Positions 1-6,189 of a stretch of DNA of 7,154 nt are shown here, piece after piece. Below the pieces are notes generated by a model that had not been told where the DNA came from, ran no database searches, and saw only the letters and a program-made list of their open reading frames with translations. Origin of the DNA: an uncultured Bacilli bacterium (GTDB lineage: Bacteria; Bacillota_I; Bacilli_A; RF39; UBA660); assembly GCA_934133155.1 (NCBI GenBank), contig CAKPAT010000063.1:1-7154 (forward strand). The letters are read 5' to 3'. Numbering within the stretch: the first letter of the stretch is position 1; each line of letters begins with the position of its first letter. Both the position numbers and the translations under genes were made by a program.

Positions 1-210
1 GAGCTAGGCTGGTGGAAACTAGCAGTAAGGCTTATATGAAGAACACCATGGAGTTACTTATCGAAATTTAGTAGATTAAGTCGGCTATAATCCGTTACCA
101 AATTATACGTTTCAAAAGATGGAAACTAAAGAGTGATCACAATTGTGATAAATAAGGTGGTACCGCGAATAGCAGTTGTTCGTCCTTAAGGATGTTGATA
201 GCTGCTTTTT
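1..210 (+). promoter_or_regulatory. T-box riboswitch leader, 5' part missing
   Basis: This is a tRNA-sensing transcription attenuator. Distal stem I is visible: GCTAG (3-7) pairs with CTAGC (19-23), and GGTG (11-14) pairs with CACC (44-47). The conserved GAA of the specifier-loop side follows at 63-65, then TAGTAG at 69-74. A stem III-like element (CGG/CCG, about 82-95) comes next. The T-box core AGGTGGTACCGCG lies at 155-167, and its UGGU (158-161) would pair with the NCCA end of an uncharged tRNA. The left strand of stem I and the promoter lie upstream of the window. The specifier should sit just before the GAA, within 54-62 (TTACTTATC). That region reads CTT (Leu) or ATC (Ile), not an Asn codon. 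Readthrough enters the two tRNA-Asn genes and gatCAB-aspS. The element is certain; its amino-acid specificity is not. Confidence 0.9.
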
Positions 211-213
211 GTT
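171..213 (+). terminator. T-box attenuator terminator
   Basis: AGCAG (171-175) pairs with CTGCT (202-206). CGTCC (181-185) pairs with GGATG (190-194) around a TTAA loop, with GU-rich pairing between the two helices. A T-run follows at 206-210. It lies immediately 3' of the T-box core, as expected for the terminator that competes with the tRNA-stabilised antiterminator. Confidence 0.85.
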
Positions 214-223
214 TAAATAATTT

Positions 224-299
224 GCCTGATTAGCTCAGTCGGTAGAGCAAACGGCTGTTAACCGTTGGGTCGTAGGTTCGAGTCCTACATCAGGCGCCA
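224..299 (+). tRNA. tRNA-Asn (anticodon GTT), copy 1
   Basis: A complete cloverleaf can be folded. The acceptor is GCCTGAT (224-230) with ATCAGGC (289-295), and the D stem is GCTC/GAGC. The anticodon stem is AACGG/CCGTT with loop CTGTTAA and anticodon GTT at 257-259. The T stem is GTAGG/CCTAC. The discriminator is G296 and CCA is encoded at 297-299. It starts 10 bases after the T-box terminator T-run, so antitermination would control this tRNA. The first pair is G1-C72 rather than the U1-A72 usual in bacterial tRNA-Asn, which matters because U1-A72 is a reported recognition element for GatCAB. Confidence 0.97.
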
Positions 300-304
300 C
301 TTAT

Positions 305-380
305 GCTTAATTAGCTCAGTCGGTAGAGCAAACGGCTGTTAACCGTTGGGTCGTAGGTTCGAGTCCTACATTAAGCGCCA
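305..380 (+). tRNA. tRNA-Asn (anticodon GTT), copy 2
   Basis: This is a tandem duplicate of the upstream tRNA, five bases after it. Everything from position 8 through the T arm (312-369) is identical to copy 1. The acceptor differs by two compensated changes: GCTTAAT (305-311) pairs with ATTAAGC (370-376), replacing C-G by T-A at pair 3 and G-C by A-T at pair 5. The anticodon GTT is at 338-340, the discriminator is G377, and CCA is at 378-380. G1-C72 is kept. Eight T residues follow at 383-390, so the tRNA fold plus U-run could act as a partial terminator before gatC. Confidence 0.97.
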
Positions 381-416
381 TCTTTTTTTTGTTATATATA
401 AATAGGAGGTTATAAT

Positions 417-728
417 ATGCGTAAATTTACAAGTGAAATGGTTAATGACTATGCCGATAAATTACTTATTGGATTAACCGAAGAAGAAAATAAAATGGTT
501 TTAGATGAATTTAGTATCATTGATAGTGATATAGATAAAATCAACAATATCAAAGGAATTGAAAATGTAGAGCCAATGACTCATGCATTAGATGATTTTG
601 TATACGAACTGCGTGAAGACATTCCCGAAGAGTCTATCCCAGTTAGTGAATTATTAGCTAATTGTGATGTATGTACAGACTGCGAAGTCGAAGTTCCAAG
701 AATGATAGGAGGCGTGTCAAATGAATAA
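417..728 (+). CDS. gatC: Asp/Glu-tRNA(Asn/Gln) amidotransferase subunit C
   Basis: GatC is the small subunit that wraps around GatA and GatB and stabilises the GatCAB amidotransferase, which amidates Asp-tRNA(Asn), and in many bacteria also Glu-tRNA(Gln), in the cytoplasm. The 103-residue length is normal. The family pattern is present: N-terminal helix, a central VEPMTHAL segment (about 51-58) corresponding to the NVEPTTH signature, a REDIPEESIPVSELLAN stretch and a VPRMIGG end. The start at 417 is set by AGGAGGT at 404-410 with a 6-base gap. It overlaps gatA by 8 bases, which suggests translational coupling. One oddity is Cys83-x2-Cys86-x2-Cys89, where the corresponding stretch in typical GatC reads roughly NAPDHKDGYIRVP and has no cysteines. 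The identification rests on sequence and on its place before gatA and gatB. Confidence 0.93.
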   Translation: MRKFTSEMVNDYADKLLIGLTEEENKMVLDEFSIIDSDIDKINNIKGIENVEPMTHALDDFVYELREDIPEESIPVSELLANCDVCTDCEVEVPRMIGGVSNE

Positions 729-2172
729 AACTATCGAAGAGCTTCATGAACTTTTAATAAAAGGCGAAGTTACAAGCGATGAACTAGTCAAAGAAGCTAT
801 AAAAAAATCTCATGAATTACAAGAAAAATGTAACGTCTTTGTAACGATCATGGATGACGCCAAAGGTGGAAAAGTTACAGACGAACTCCTTTCAGGCATC
901 CCTTATGGAATTAAAGATAACTACAGCACCAAAGGTATACTTAGCACCGGCTCTTCAAATACTTTAAAAGACTACGTACCATTTTTCACTGCAACCTCTA
1001 TTTTAAATTTAGAAAATAAAGGAGCCATCCCAGTTAATAAAACCGTCCTAGATGAATTTGGAATGGGTGGTACCGGAACAACCGGACACACAGGAATAGT
1101 AAGAAATCCATGGGATACTTCAAGAATGTGTGCAGGATCATCTGCCGGAAGTGCCGCAGCAGTAGCATACGGAGTATATCCTTACGCCACAGGTAGCGAT
1201 ACAGGAGACTCTATAAGAAAGCCAGCAGCATATTGCGGTATAGTTGGCTATAAACCAACATATGGAATGATTTCTAGATATGGTCTTTTTCCATTCGCCA
1301 GCAGTTTAGACCACTGCGGTGCTTTAACTAGAAGTGTAAAAGATGCTGCAATTGTAGTAGACGGCATGAAGGGTATTGATAAATACGACATGACAAGCTA
1401 TGACTCTAAAAATGTTCATCTATACGAAAGCATAGATGGTAACGTCAAAGGCAAAAAACTATGCTATATCAAAGAAATTTGTGACATAAATAACTACCCA
1501 CATGCAAATGAAGAACTAAAAGCGCATCTCGCAAACTTCATGAAAACAGTTGAAAAATGTAAAGAGATAGGCATGCAAGTAGATGAAGTATCAGTTGATA
1601 AAACATTACTAGAAGCCGTACCATCTGTTTACGTTGTAATATCATGCGCCGAAGCAACCAGCAACATGAGTAACCTAACAGGTTTTATTTTCGGACCACG
1701 TGCCGAAGGAGAAAAATGGGACGAAGAAATGAAGAACTATCGTACAAAAGGTTTTTCACCACTAATTAAAAGAAGATTTGTTATTGGTTCATATGTCCTT
1801 CAAGCCGAAAATAAAGATAGATACTTCTATAATGCCCAAAGAGTTAGAAGACTTATCGTAGATAAATGGAAAGAACTATTTAAAACTTATGATGGCGTAA
1901 TTTTACCAGTTGGAAGCGGACCTGCAAAACCATTAGAAGGCTCAGAAAATATTTTAGATAAAAACGTTTCTATCCTAGAAGAGCACCTACAAATTGGTAA
2001 CTTTGGTGGCTTTCCATCAATTACCATACCAAACGGTTTTGTTTCAAATCTTCCAGTAGGTGTTAACATCACTGGTAACGTATTTGATGATGTAAACGTA
2101 TTAAATATGGCGTACGCCCTAGAAGCCAGCATGAATTATAAAGGTCAAACCGCATGTAAGGAGGAATGCTAG
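721..2172 (+). CDS. gatA: Asp/Glu-tRNA(Asn/Gln) amidotransferase subunit A (amidase)
   Basis: GatA is the glutaminase of GatCAB. It hydrolyses glutamine and passes ammonia through a channel to GatB. The amidase-signature Ser-cisSer-Lys triad is visible: Lys65 in PYGIKDN, Ser140 in AGSSAGSAAA as cis-Ser, and nucleophile Ser164 in GSDTGDSIRKPAAYCG. The 24-residue gap between the two serines matches the family. DEFGMGGTG (111-119), RNPWD and the KPTYGMISRYGL region (178-189) are also typical. The length of 483 aa is normal. AGGAGG at 707-712 sits 8 bases before the start, and the gene overlaps gatC. The oddities are TGDS where most GatA proteins have TGGS next to the nucleophile, and GGTGTTGHTG in place of the more usual GSSTENSA. 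From memory these resemble Mollicutes GatA sequences, so they are probably lineage features and not damage. Confidence 0.97.
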   Translation: MNKTIEELHELLIKGEVTSDELVKEAIKKSHELQEKCNVFVTIMDDAKGGKVTDELLSGIPYGIKDNYSTKGILSTGSSNTLKDYVPFFTATSILNLENKGAIPVNKTVLDEFGMGGTGTTGHTGIVRNPWDTSRMCAGSSAGSAAAVAYGVYPYATGSDTGDSIRKPAAYCGIVGYKPTYGMISRYGLFPFASSLDHCGALTRSVKDAAIVVDGMKGIDKYDMTSYDSKNVHLYESIDGNVKGKKLCYIKEICDINNYPHANEELKAHLANFMKTVEKCKEIGMQVDEVSVDKTLLEAVPSVYVVISCAEATSNMSNLTGFIFGPRAEGEKWDEEMKNYRTKGFSPLIKRRFVIGSYVLQAENKDRYFYNAQRVRRLIVDKWKELFKTYDGVILPVGSGPAKPLEGSENILDKNVSILEEHLQIGNFGGFPSITIPNGFVSNLPVGVNITGNVFDDVNVLNMAYALEASMNYKGQTACKEEC

Positions 2173-2174
2173 TT

Positions 2175-3632
2175 ATGAATTATGAAGTAATGATAGGACT
2201 TGAAATGCACTGCGAAATCAGTGTAACAAATACCAAAGTTTTCTCATCAGCAAGAAATGACTTTAATTTATCTCCAAACACCAACATAAGACCAGTTGAT
2301 ATGGCTTTTCCAGGAACATTACCGGTTGTAAACAAACAAGCCGTAAAACTAGCTTTAATGGCCAGCATGATTTTAGGGTGCAAACAGCCTGAATACCTAT
2401 ACTTTGAAAGAAAAAATTACTATTATCCAGACCTTCCAAAAGGTTTTCAAATAACGCAAGAGACTAAACCAGCTCCAGTTGGAATATATGGTAAAATGGA
2501 GTACGAATGCGGTGGCGAAGTAAAAGTAGCCCGCATAAACAATATCCATTTGGAAGAAGACGCCGCATCATCAGATCACTTTGCATCATGCTCAAGAATA
2601 AATTACAATAGAGCAGGCGTTCCATTACTTGAACTTGTCACTGAACCAGATTTTCATTCAGCAGATGAAGCAGTTGCATTTTTAGAGACAATGAGAAGTA
2701 TCTATCAATATGCCGGCATTAGTGAAGCTGATAGCAAGAAAGGCCAGGTTAGATGTGATGTAAATGTCTCAATAATGGACAAAGGGAAAGACGCAAGTAA
2801 CCCAGAAAACTGGGGAACAAAAATAGAAATTAAAAACGTTAATTCCTTTAGTGGAGTAAGAGACGCTATTAACTATGAAATTCAAAGACAAATTGACTTA
2901 AAAGAAGAAGGAAAATATGATGAAATGGCTCAGCAAACAAGAAGATTTGATGAAGAATCTGGTAGTACCATTTTCATGCGTAGTAAAGTTAATGCCATTG
3001 ACTACAAATACTTCGTTGAACCAAATATTCCAAAATATAAAATTACTAAAGAATTTTTAGAAGATATAAGAAAAAACATTCCAAAATTAGCAAACGAAAG
3101 AAAAGCTACATATATTAATGATTATGGTATTTCCGCGTATGATGCCGCAATATTAGTTAAAGAAAAAAACATCTCAGATTTCTTTGAAGAAACGGTCAAA
3201 CTAAAAGCAAACCCAAAAAGCTCTGCTAACTGGATTACCACAAATCTACTTGGAAGCTTAAACAAAATGGAAATAAGTTTATCTGAATGCCACATGACAC
3301 CAGAATATCTAAGTGAACTTATCACATTAGTTGATAATAAAGAAATATCTTCTCAGCAAGCTAAAGGCGTATTTACAGAATGTCTAGAAACTGGTAAAAG
3401 TCCACGAGATATAGTTAAAGAAAAAGGACTTACTCAAATTACCGACACCTCAGCAATAAAAGATATCGCAAATAAAGTACTAGACGAAAATCCAGATGTC
3501 TTAGAACAATATAAAAATGGTAAAACAAACATGGTCAACTACTTAGTTGGACAAGTTATGAAACAAACAGGCGGAAAAGCTAACCCAAGTATAGCTAGAG
3601 ATGTCATGTTTGAAGAAATAGGAAAGAGATGA
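2175..3632 (+). CDS. gatB: Asp/Glu-tRNA(Asn/Gln) amidotransferase subunit B
   Basis: GatB binds the misacylated tRNA, phosphorylates the aspartyl or glutamyl side chain with ATP, and amidates it with ammonia from GatA. The N-terminal cradle begins MNYEVMIGLEMHCE. Glu10 and His12 match the conserved IGLEVHVE motif, and Glu127-Glu128-Asp129 (HLEEDA) supplies the expected acidic metal/ATP residues. RKNYYYPDLPKGFQITQ (79-95) and the LVTEPD and VRCDVNVS stretches are classic. A helical and YqeY-like tRNA-binding tail follows, ending in QVMKQTGGKANPSI. It is the form without zinc-binding cysteines, as in Staphylococcus. I chose ATG 2175 (485 aa), 10 bases after AAGGAGG (2158-2164). The alternative ATG at 2166 is only 1 base from that site. 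It starts two bases after the gatA stop. Confidence 0.97.
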   Translation: MNYEVMIGLEMHCEISVTNTKVFSSARNDFNLSPNTNIRPVDMAFPGTLPVVNKQAVKLALMASMILGCKQPEYLYFERKNYYYPDLPKGFQITQETKPAPVGIYGKMEYECGGEVKVARINNIHLEEDAASSDHFASCSRINYNRAGVPLLELVTEPDFHSADEAVAFLETMRSIYQYAGISEADSKKGQVRCDVNVSIMDKGKDASNPENWGTKIEIKNVNSFSGVRDAINYEIQRQIDLKEEGKYDEMAQQTRRFDEESGSTIFMRSKVNAIDYKYFVEPNIPKYKITKEFLEDIRKNIPKLANERKATYINDYGISAYDAAILVKEKNISDFFEETVKLKANPKSSANWITTNLLGSLNKMEISLSECHMTPEYLSELITLVDNKEISSQQAKGVFTECLETGKSPRDIVKEKGLTQITDTSAIKDIANKVLDENPDVLEQYKNGKTNMVNYLVGQVMKQTGGKANPSIARDVMFEEIGKR

Positions 3633-3636
3633 TTTT

Positions 3637-5379
3637 ATGAGCAAATACCGTACACAGTATAATAACGAATTATCAGAAACCTCAATCGGTAAACATATAA
3701 CCGCTTGTGGCTTTGCTGAAAACATTCGTGACCATGGTGGAGTAATATTTGTCGATGTTCGTGATGAAACAGGCATGCTACAAATTGTCAGCAATGACCC
3801 CCATATGTTTGACGGACTAACCAAAGAATCTTCAGTTACATTATCAGGTACAGTTAGAATGCGTGATGAAGAAAACTTTAACCCTAAAATAACAACTGGA
3901 AAAATTGAAGTATTAGTAGACAGTTTTGAAATATTAGGCAAAGCAAATAACGAATTGCCATTCGAAATTATTACATCAACAAACGTCAGTGAAGATGTTA
4001 GACTAAAATACCGTTACCTAGACTTAAGAAATCCTAAAGTTCACGAAAACATTAAATTTAGAAGTGAAGTAATAAAATTCTTAAGAAATAAAATGGATAG
4101 CCTAGGTTTCACTGAAGTTCAAACACCAATATTAACAGCATCATCTCCAGAAGGAGCTAGAGATTATATAGTTCCATCAAGAAAGTATAAAGGCAAATTC
4201 TATGCCCTGCCACAAGCACCACAACAATTCAAACAACTGCTTATGGTTGGCGGTTTTGATAAATATTATCAAATAGCACCTTGCTTTAGAGATGAAGATG
4301 CACGTGCCGATAGATCGCCAGGAGAATTTTATCAACTAGATATGGAAATGAGCTTTGCCGACGAAAACGACGTTTACTCTGTAGCCGAAGAAGTAGTATA
4401 TGATACATTCACTCATTTTTCGTCTAAAAAAATATCTTCTAAACCATTTAGAAGAATTACCTATAAAGAGTCCATGCTTAAATATGGTAATGATAAACCA
4501 GACTTAAGAAATCCATTAGAAATTATAGACTTAACAGATTGCTTCAAAGAAACAACATTCAAACCATTCATGAACTCTACCGTTCGTGGAATAGCCGTAG
4601 AAGGTATTGCGTCTAAACCAAATTCATGGTTCAACGAACTTGTTGCATACGCCAAAACAATAGGCATGCCAGGAATAGGTTATATAACAGTTATGGAAGA
4701 TATGACATTTAAAGGCCCAATCGACAAATTCTTATCAGAAGAAGAAAGAAAAACACTAATTCAAAAAGCCTCATTAAAAAATGGTTCAGTATTATTTTTC
4801 ATAGCAGATAGAAGCGAAAATGTTGCCTCTTCTCAAGCTGGACTTATGCGTACAGAAATCGGAAAAAAACTTGACCTAATTGATAATGAACGTTTTGAAT
4901 TCTGCTTTATCACAGATTTCCCAATGTACGAATATAGCGAAGAAGAAGGTAGATACATCTTCATGCATAACCCATTCAGTATGCCAAAAGGTGGACTAGA
5001 AGCTTTAAAAAATGAAGATATTTTATCAATAGTTGCTCTTCAATACGATATCGTATGTAATGGTATTGAACTATCTTCAGGAGCAGTTAGAAACCATGAC
5101 ATAAACATCATGGAAAAAGCTTTTGAAATAGCCGGCTATAGCAAAGAAGAACTTGAAAAAAGATTTGGATCATTATATACCGCTTTCCATTATGGTGCAC
5201 CACCACATGCAGGTATCGCCCCAGGAATAGATAGAATGATAATGCTCCTTAAAGACGAACCAAACATCAGAGAAGTAATAGCATTCCCACTTAACAGCAA
5301 CGCACAAGATATGTTAATGGGTGCACCTAGTGAAGTAACAGAAAAACAACTTCGTGAAGTTCATATAAAAGTTAGGTAG
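3637..5379 (+). CDS. aspS: aspartyl-tRNA synthetase, probably non-discriminating
   Basis: This class II synthetase attaches aspartate to tRNA-Asp and, if non-discriminating, to tRNA-Asn to make the GatCAB substrate. At 580 aa it is the full bacterial type. It has an N-terminal OB-fold anticodon domain (about 1-105) and a catalytic core with motif 1 around GFTEVQTPILTASSPEGARD (157-176). QAPQQFKQ lies at 193-200, motif 2 FRDEDARADRSPGEFYQLD at 217-235, a GAD insertion follows, and motif 3 GIAPGIDR ends at Arg533. His33 in RDHGG sits where E. coli has Leu30, and His is the residue reported in non-discriminating enzymes such as that of Pseudomonas aeruginosa. The second reported position is Glu79 rather than Gly. 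SPGEFYQ in motif 2 is a pattern I associate with alpha-proteobacterial AspRS. It begins 4 bases after the gatB stop with a weak GGAAAGAG site. The discrimination state is inferred. Confidence 0.96.
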   Translation: MSKYRTQYNNELSETSIGKHITACGFAENIRDHGGVIFVDVRDETGMLQIVSNDPHMFDGLTKESSVTLSGTVRMRDEENFNPKITTGKIEVLVDSFEILGKANNELPFEIITSTNVSEDVRLKYRYLDLRNPKVHENIKFRSEVIKFLRNKMDSLGFTEVQTPILTASSPEGARDYIVPSRKYKGKFYALPQAPQQFKQLLMVGGFDKYYQIAPCFRDEDARADRSPGEFYQLDMEMSFADENDVYSVAEEVVYDTFTHFSSKKISSKPFRRITYKESMLKYGNDKPDLRNPLEIIDLTDCFKETTFKPFMNSTVRGIAVEGIASKPNSWFNELVAYAKTIGMPGIGYITVMEDMTFKGPIDKFLSEEERKTLIQKASLKNGSVLFFIADRSENVASSQAGLMRTEIGKKLDLIDNERFEFCFITDFPMYEYSEEEGRYIFMHNPFSMPKGGLEALKNEDILSIVALQYDIVCNGIELSSGAVRNHDINIMEKAFEIAGYSKEELEKRFGSLYTAFHYGAPPHAGIAPGIDRMIMLLKDEPNIREVIAFPLNSNAQDMLMGAPSEVTEKQLREVHIKVR

Positions 5380-5396
5380 AAATTCTACCTTTTTTT
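5374..5396 (+). terminator. intrinsic terminator overlapping the aspS stop codon
   Basis: AGGTAG (5374-5379) pairs with CTACCT (5385-5390), extendable by one or two A-T pairs, and six T follow (5391-5396). The TAG stop of aspS (5377-5379) lies inside the left arm. It probably ends most transcription of the tRNA-gatCAB-aspS operon. The stem is short and AT-rich, so some readthrough into the CYTH gene is likely. Confidence 0.7.
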
Positions 5397-5411
5397 GAAA
5401 GGATTTTTGAA

Positions 5412-5858
5412 ATGGAAATAGAAAAAAAGTTTTTAGTAAAAAAAATGCCGGAATTATCTTCCACACCTTATAAAATAATAAAACAAGGATACTTAAACGA
5501 AAGCAGGCCAACCCTTAGAATTAGACAAATAAATGAGCAGCACTTTCTAACATATAAATATCATAAAGAAGGAAATAAAGTAAACATAAGTGAAGAATAT
5601 GAACTTCCAATAAGCAAAGAATGTTTTGATAATCTATCTACTAAAATTATCGGTAAAATGATTTCTAAAAAAAGATATTATATTAAAATGGAAAACTACT
5701 TAATAGAACTAGATGTTTTCGAAAACGGACTTGTACTCGCTGAAGTAGAATTTAAAAGTACAGAAGAAGCATCTAACTTTATTAAGCCGTCATGGTTTGG
5801 AAAAGATGTAACAGAAAATAAATGCTATAGAAATGTTTATATGGCCTTAAATTCTTGA
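5412..5858 (+). CDS. CYTH-domain (triphosphate tunnel) protein
   Basis: This is a single CYTH domain of 148 aa, the size of small bacterial triphosphate tunnel metalloenzymes, which bind triphosphate-containing substrates inside a beta barrel with divalent metal. The N-terminal EIEKKFLV gives the ExExK signature (Glu2, Glu4, Lys6). Basic barrel residues follow: Arg36 and Arg38 in LRIRQ, Lys49, and Lys87-Arg88. Acidic ones include Glu62/Glu64, Glu99 and Asp101 in ELDVF, and Glu111/Glu113 in AEVEF. The end, DVTENKCYRN, matches the DVT..xRYxN tail of the family. AAAGGA (5398-5403) is 8 bases before the ATG. Inorganic tripolyphosphatase is the most likely activity; the exact substrate cannot be read from sequence. 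It follows the aspS terminator closely and may depend on readthrough, as no clear promoter is seen. The first array promoter starts only 11 bases after its stop. Confidence 0.88.
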   Translation: MEIEKKFLVKKMPELSSTPYKIIKQGYLNESRPTLRIRQINEQHFLTYKYHKEGNKVNISEEYELPISKECFDNLSTKIIGKMISKKRYYIKMENYLIELDVFENGLVLAEVEFKSTEEASNFIKPSWFGKDVTENKCYRNVYMALNS

Positions 5859-5869
5859 TAAATACATTT

Positions 5870-5898
5870 TTGACAAAAAATCAAAATTATGTTATTAT
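5870..5898 (+). promoter_or_regulatory. promoter of array RNA 1
   Basis: A consensus -35 TTGACA (5870-5875), a 17-base spacer and -10 TATTAT (5893-5898). Start is predicted near 5905. This is the strongest promoter match in the window. It sits 11 bases after the CYTH stop codon. Confidence 0.8.
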
Positions 5899-5928
5899 TT
5901 GAATGTAGTAGGGAAACCTACATATAAT

Positions 5929-5969
5929 AAAAAAGAGGAACATTTATTCTCGAATGTAAGTGCCACCTC
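5929..5969 (-). terminator. terminator of peptide mRNA 1
   Basis: Read on the minus strand, GAGG pairs with CCTC and ACATT with AATGT, with an asymmetric internal loop. Six T follow (complement of 5929-5934). The predicted peptide mRNA thus runs from about 6153 to 5929, roughly 225 nt. Confidence 0.55.
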
Positions 5970-5985
5970 AAAATTTTTTCTGAGT

Positions 5986-6021
5986 GACATTCTGTCAAGA
6001 TGATAGAGTGTCTATTTTTTT
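5986..6021 (+). terminator. terminator of array RNA 1
   Basis: GACATTCT (5986-5993) pairs with AGAGTGTC (6005-6012) with one T-G wobble, followed by TA and seven T (6015-6021). The same stem lies at the end of peptide gene 1 on the other strand, whose stop codon is 6012-6014. Confidence 0.75.
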
Positions 6022-6104
6022 ACGACTGAAATCAGCAGTGTGATTATCAGCAATAGGGCGTTAAGAAGTTTTAATAACTTTAATATAAATATTTTGTTCT
6101 TCAT
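6012..6104 (-). CDS. small hydrophobic peptide 1, candidate type I toxin
   Basis: A 30-residue peptide, starting MKNKIFILKLLKLL and ending LLISVVKK. An almost unbroken run of Leu, Ile, Val and Ala forms one membrane-spanning helix, with Lys at both ends. AGGAGG (complement of 6112-6117) lies 7 bases before ATG (complement of 6102-6104). Its own promoter (6161-6189) and terminator are visible, and the gene converges on array RNA 1. Composition, size and arrangement match type I toxins such as Fst, TxpA or BsrG, which act at the membrane, but I recognise no sequence family. About half its residues match peptide 2 (shared FILK, LKL and LL patterns) despite many DNA differences, which suggests the protein is under selection. 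Activity is inferred. Confidence 0.65.
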   Translation of the reverse strand: MKNKIFILKLLKLLNALLLIITLLISVVKK

Positions 6105-6153
6105 AGGCCAACCTCCTTTTTTAGAAAGAGGCGACACTTACATTAAATGTTCC
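6105..6153 (-). promoter_or_regulatory. leader of peptide mRNA 1 with sequestered ribosome-binding site
   Basis: The predicted transcript starts at G6153, seven bases after the -10, exactly at GGAACATTTA. The leader contains GCCTCTTT, which can pair with AAAGGAGG ahead of the ATG (one bulged G), with GCC/GGC pairing possible outside, so the Shine-Dalgarno would be hidden. The leader segment 6128-6153 is also nearly the same as 5935-5969 read on the plus strand, apart from a 7-base insertion there. The leader can therefore pair with the 3' UTR of the same mRNA. Confidence 0.6.
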
Positions 6154-6160
6154 GGCAATC

Positions 6161-6189
6161 ATTGTATACTATATGTTAACCAAATACAA
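6161..6189 (-). promoter_or_regulatory. promoter of peptide gene 1
   Basis: On the minus strand: -35 TTGTAT (complement of 6184-6189), a 17-base spacer, -10 TACAAT (complement of 6161-6166). The same hexamers and spacing occur in cassette 2 although the spacer sequence differs. Confidence 0.7.

Larger units (their letters stand above)
5905..6021 (+). ncRNA. antitoxin-like antisense RNA 1
   Basis: A noncoding transcript of about 117 nt is predicted between the promoter and the terminator. It begins with GTAGG-GAAA-CCTAC (5908-5921), a perfect 5-bp hairpin with a GNRA loop. Next come an A-rich linker and the GAGGAACATTTA...CCACCTC element (5935-5969). An extra CTCA/TGAG hairpin (about 5967-5984) is seen only in this copy. 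No ORF with a usable ribosome site is present: the only nearby ATG (5953) is followed at once by a stop. Its 3' part is complementary to the 3' UTR and last codons of peptide gene 1 on the minus strand, as expected for a type I antitoxin RNA. Confidence 0.65.

Noticed and set aside
411..416. TATAAT as a promoter before gatC
   Set aside because: It lies between the Shine-Dalgarno and the start codon, no -35 is placed suitably, and a start would fall inside the gene.
1887..2132. Minus-strand ORFs inside gatA, gatB, aspS and across the gatB-aspS junction
   Set aside because: They are antisense shadows of well-identified genes, without ribosome sites or recognisable products.
2166..2174. Upstream ATG for gatB (adds MLV)
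   Set aside because: It is one base from the AAGGAGG site and overlaps the gatA stop. ATG 2175 has correct spacing and matches the usual GatB N-terminus.
3630..3632. Mycoplasma code with TGA as Trp
   Set aside because: TGA ends gatB and the CYTH gene exactly where the families end, Trp is encoded by TGG, and no in-frame TGA occurs in the conserved genes.
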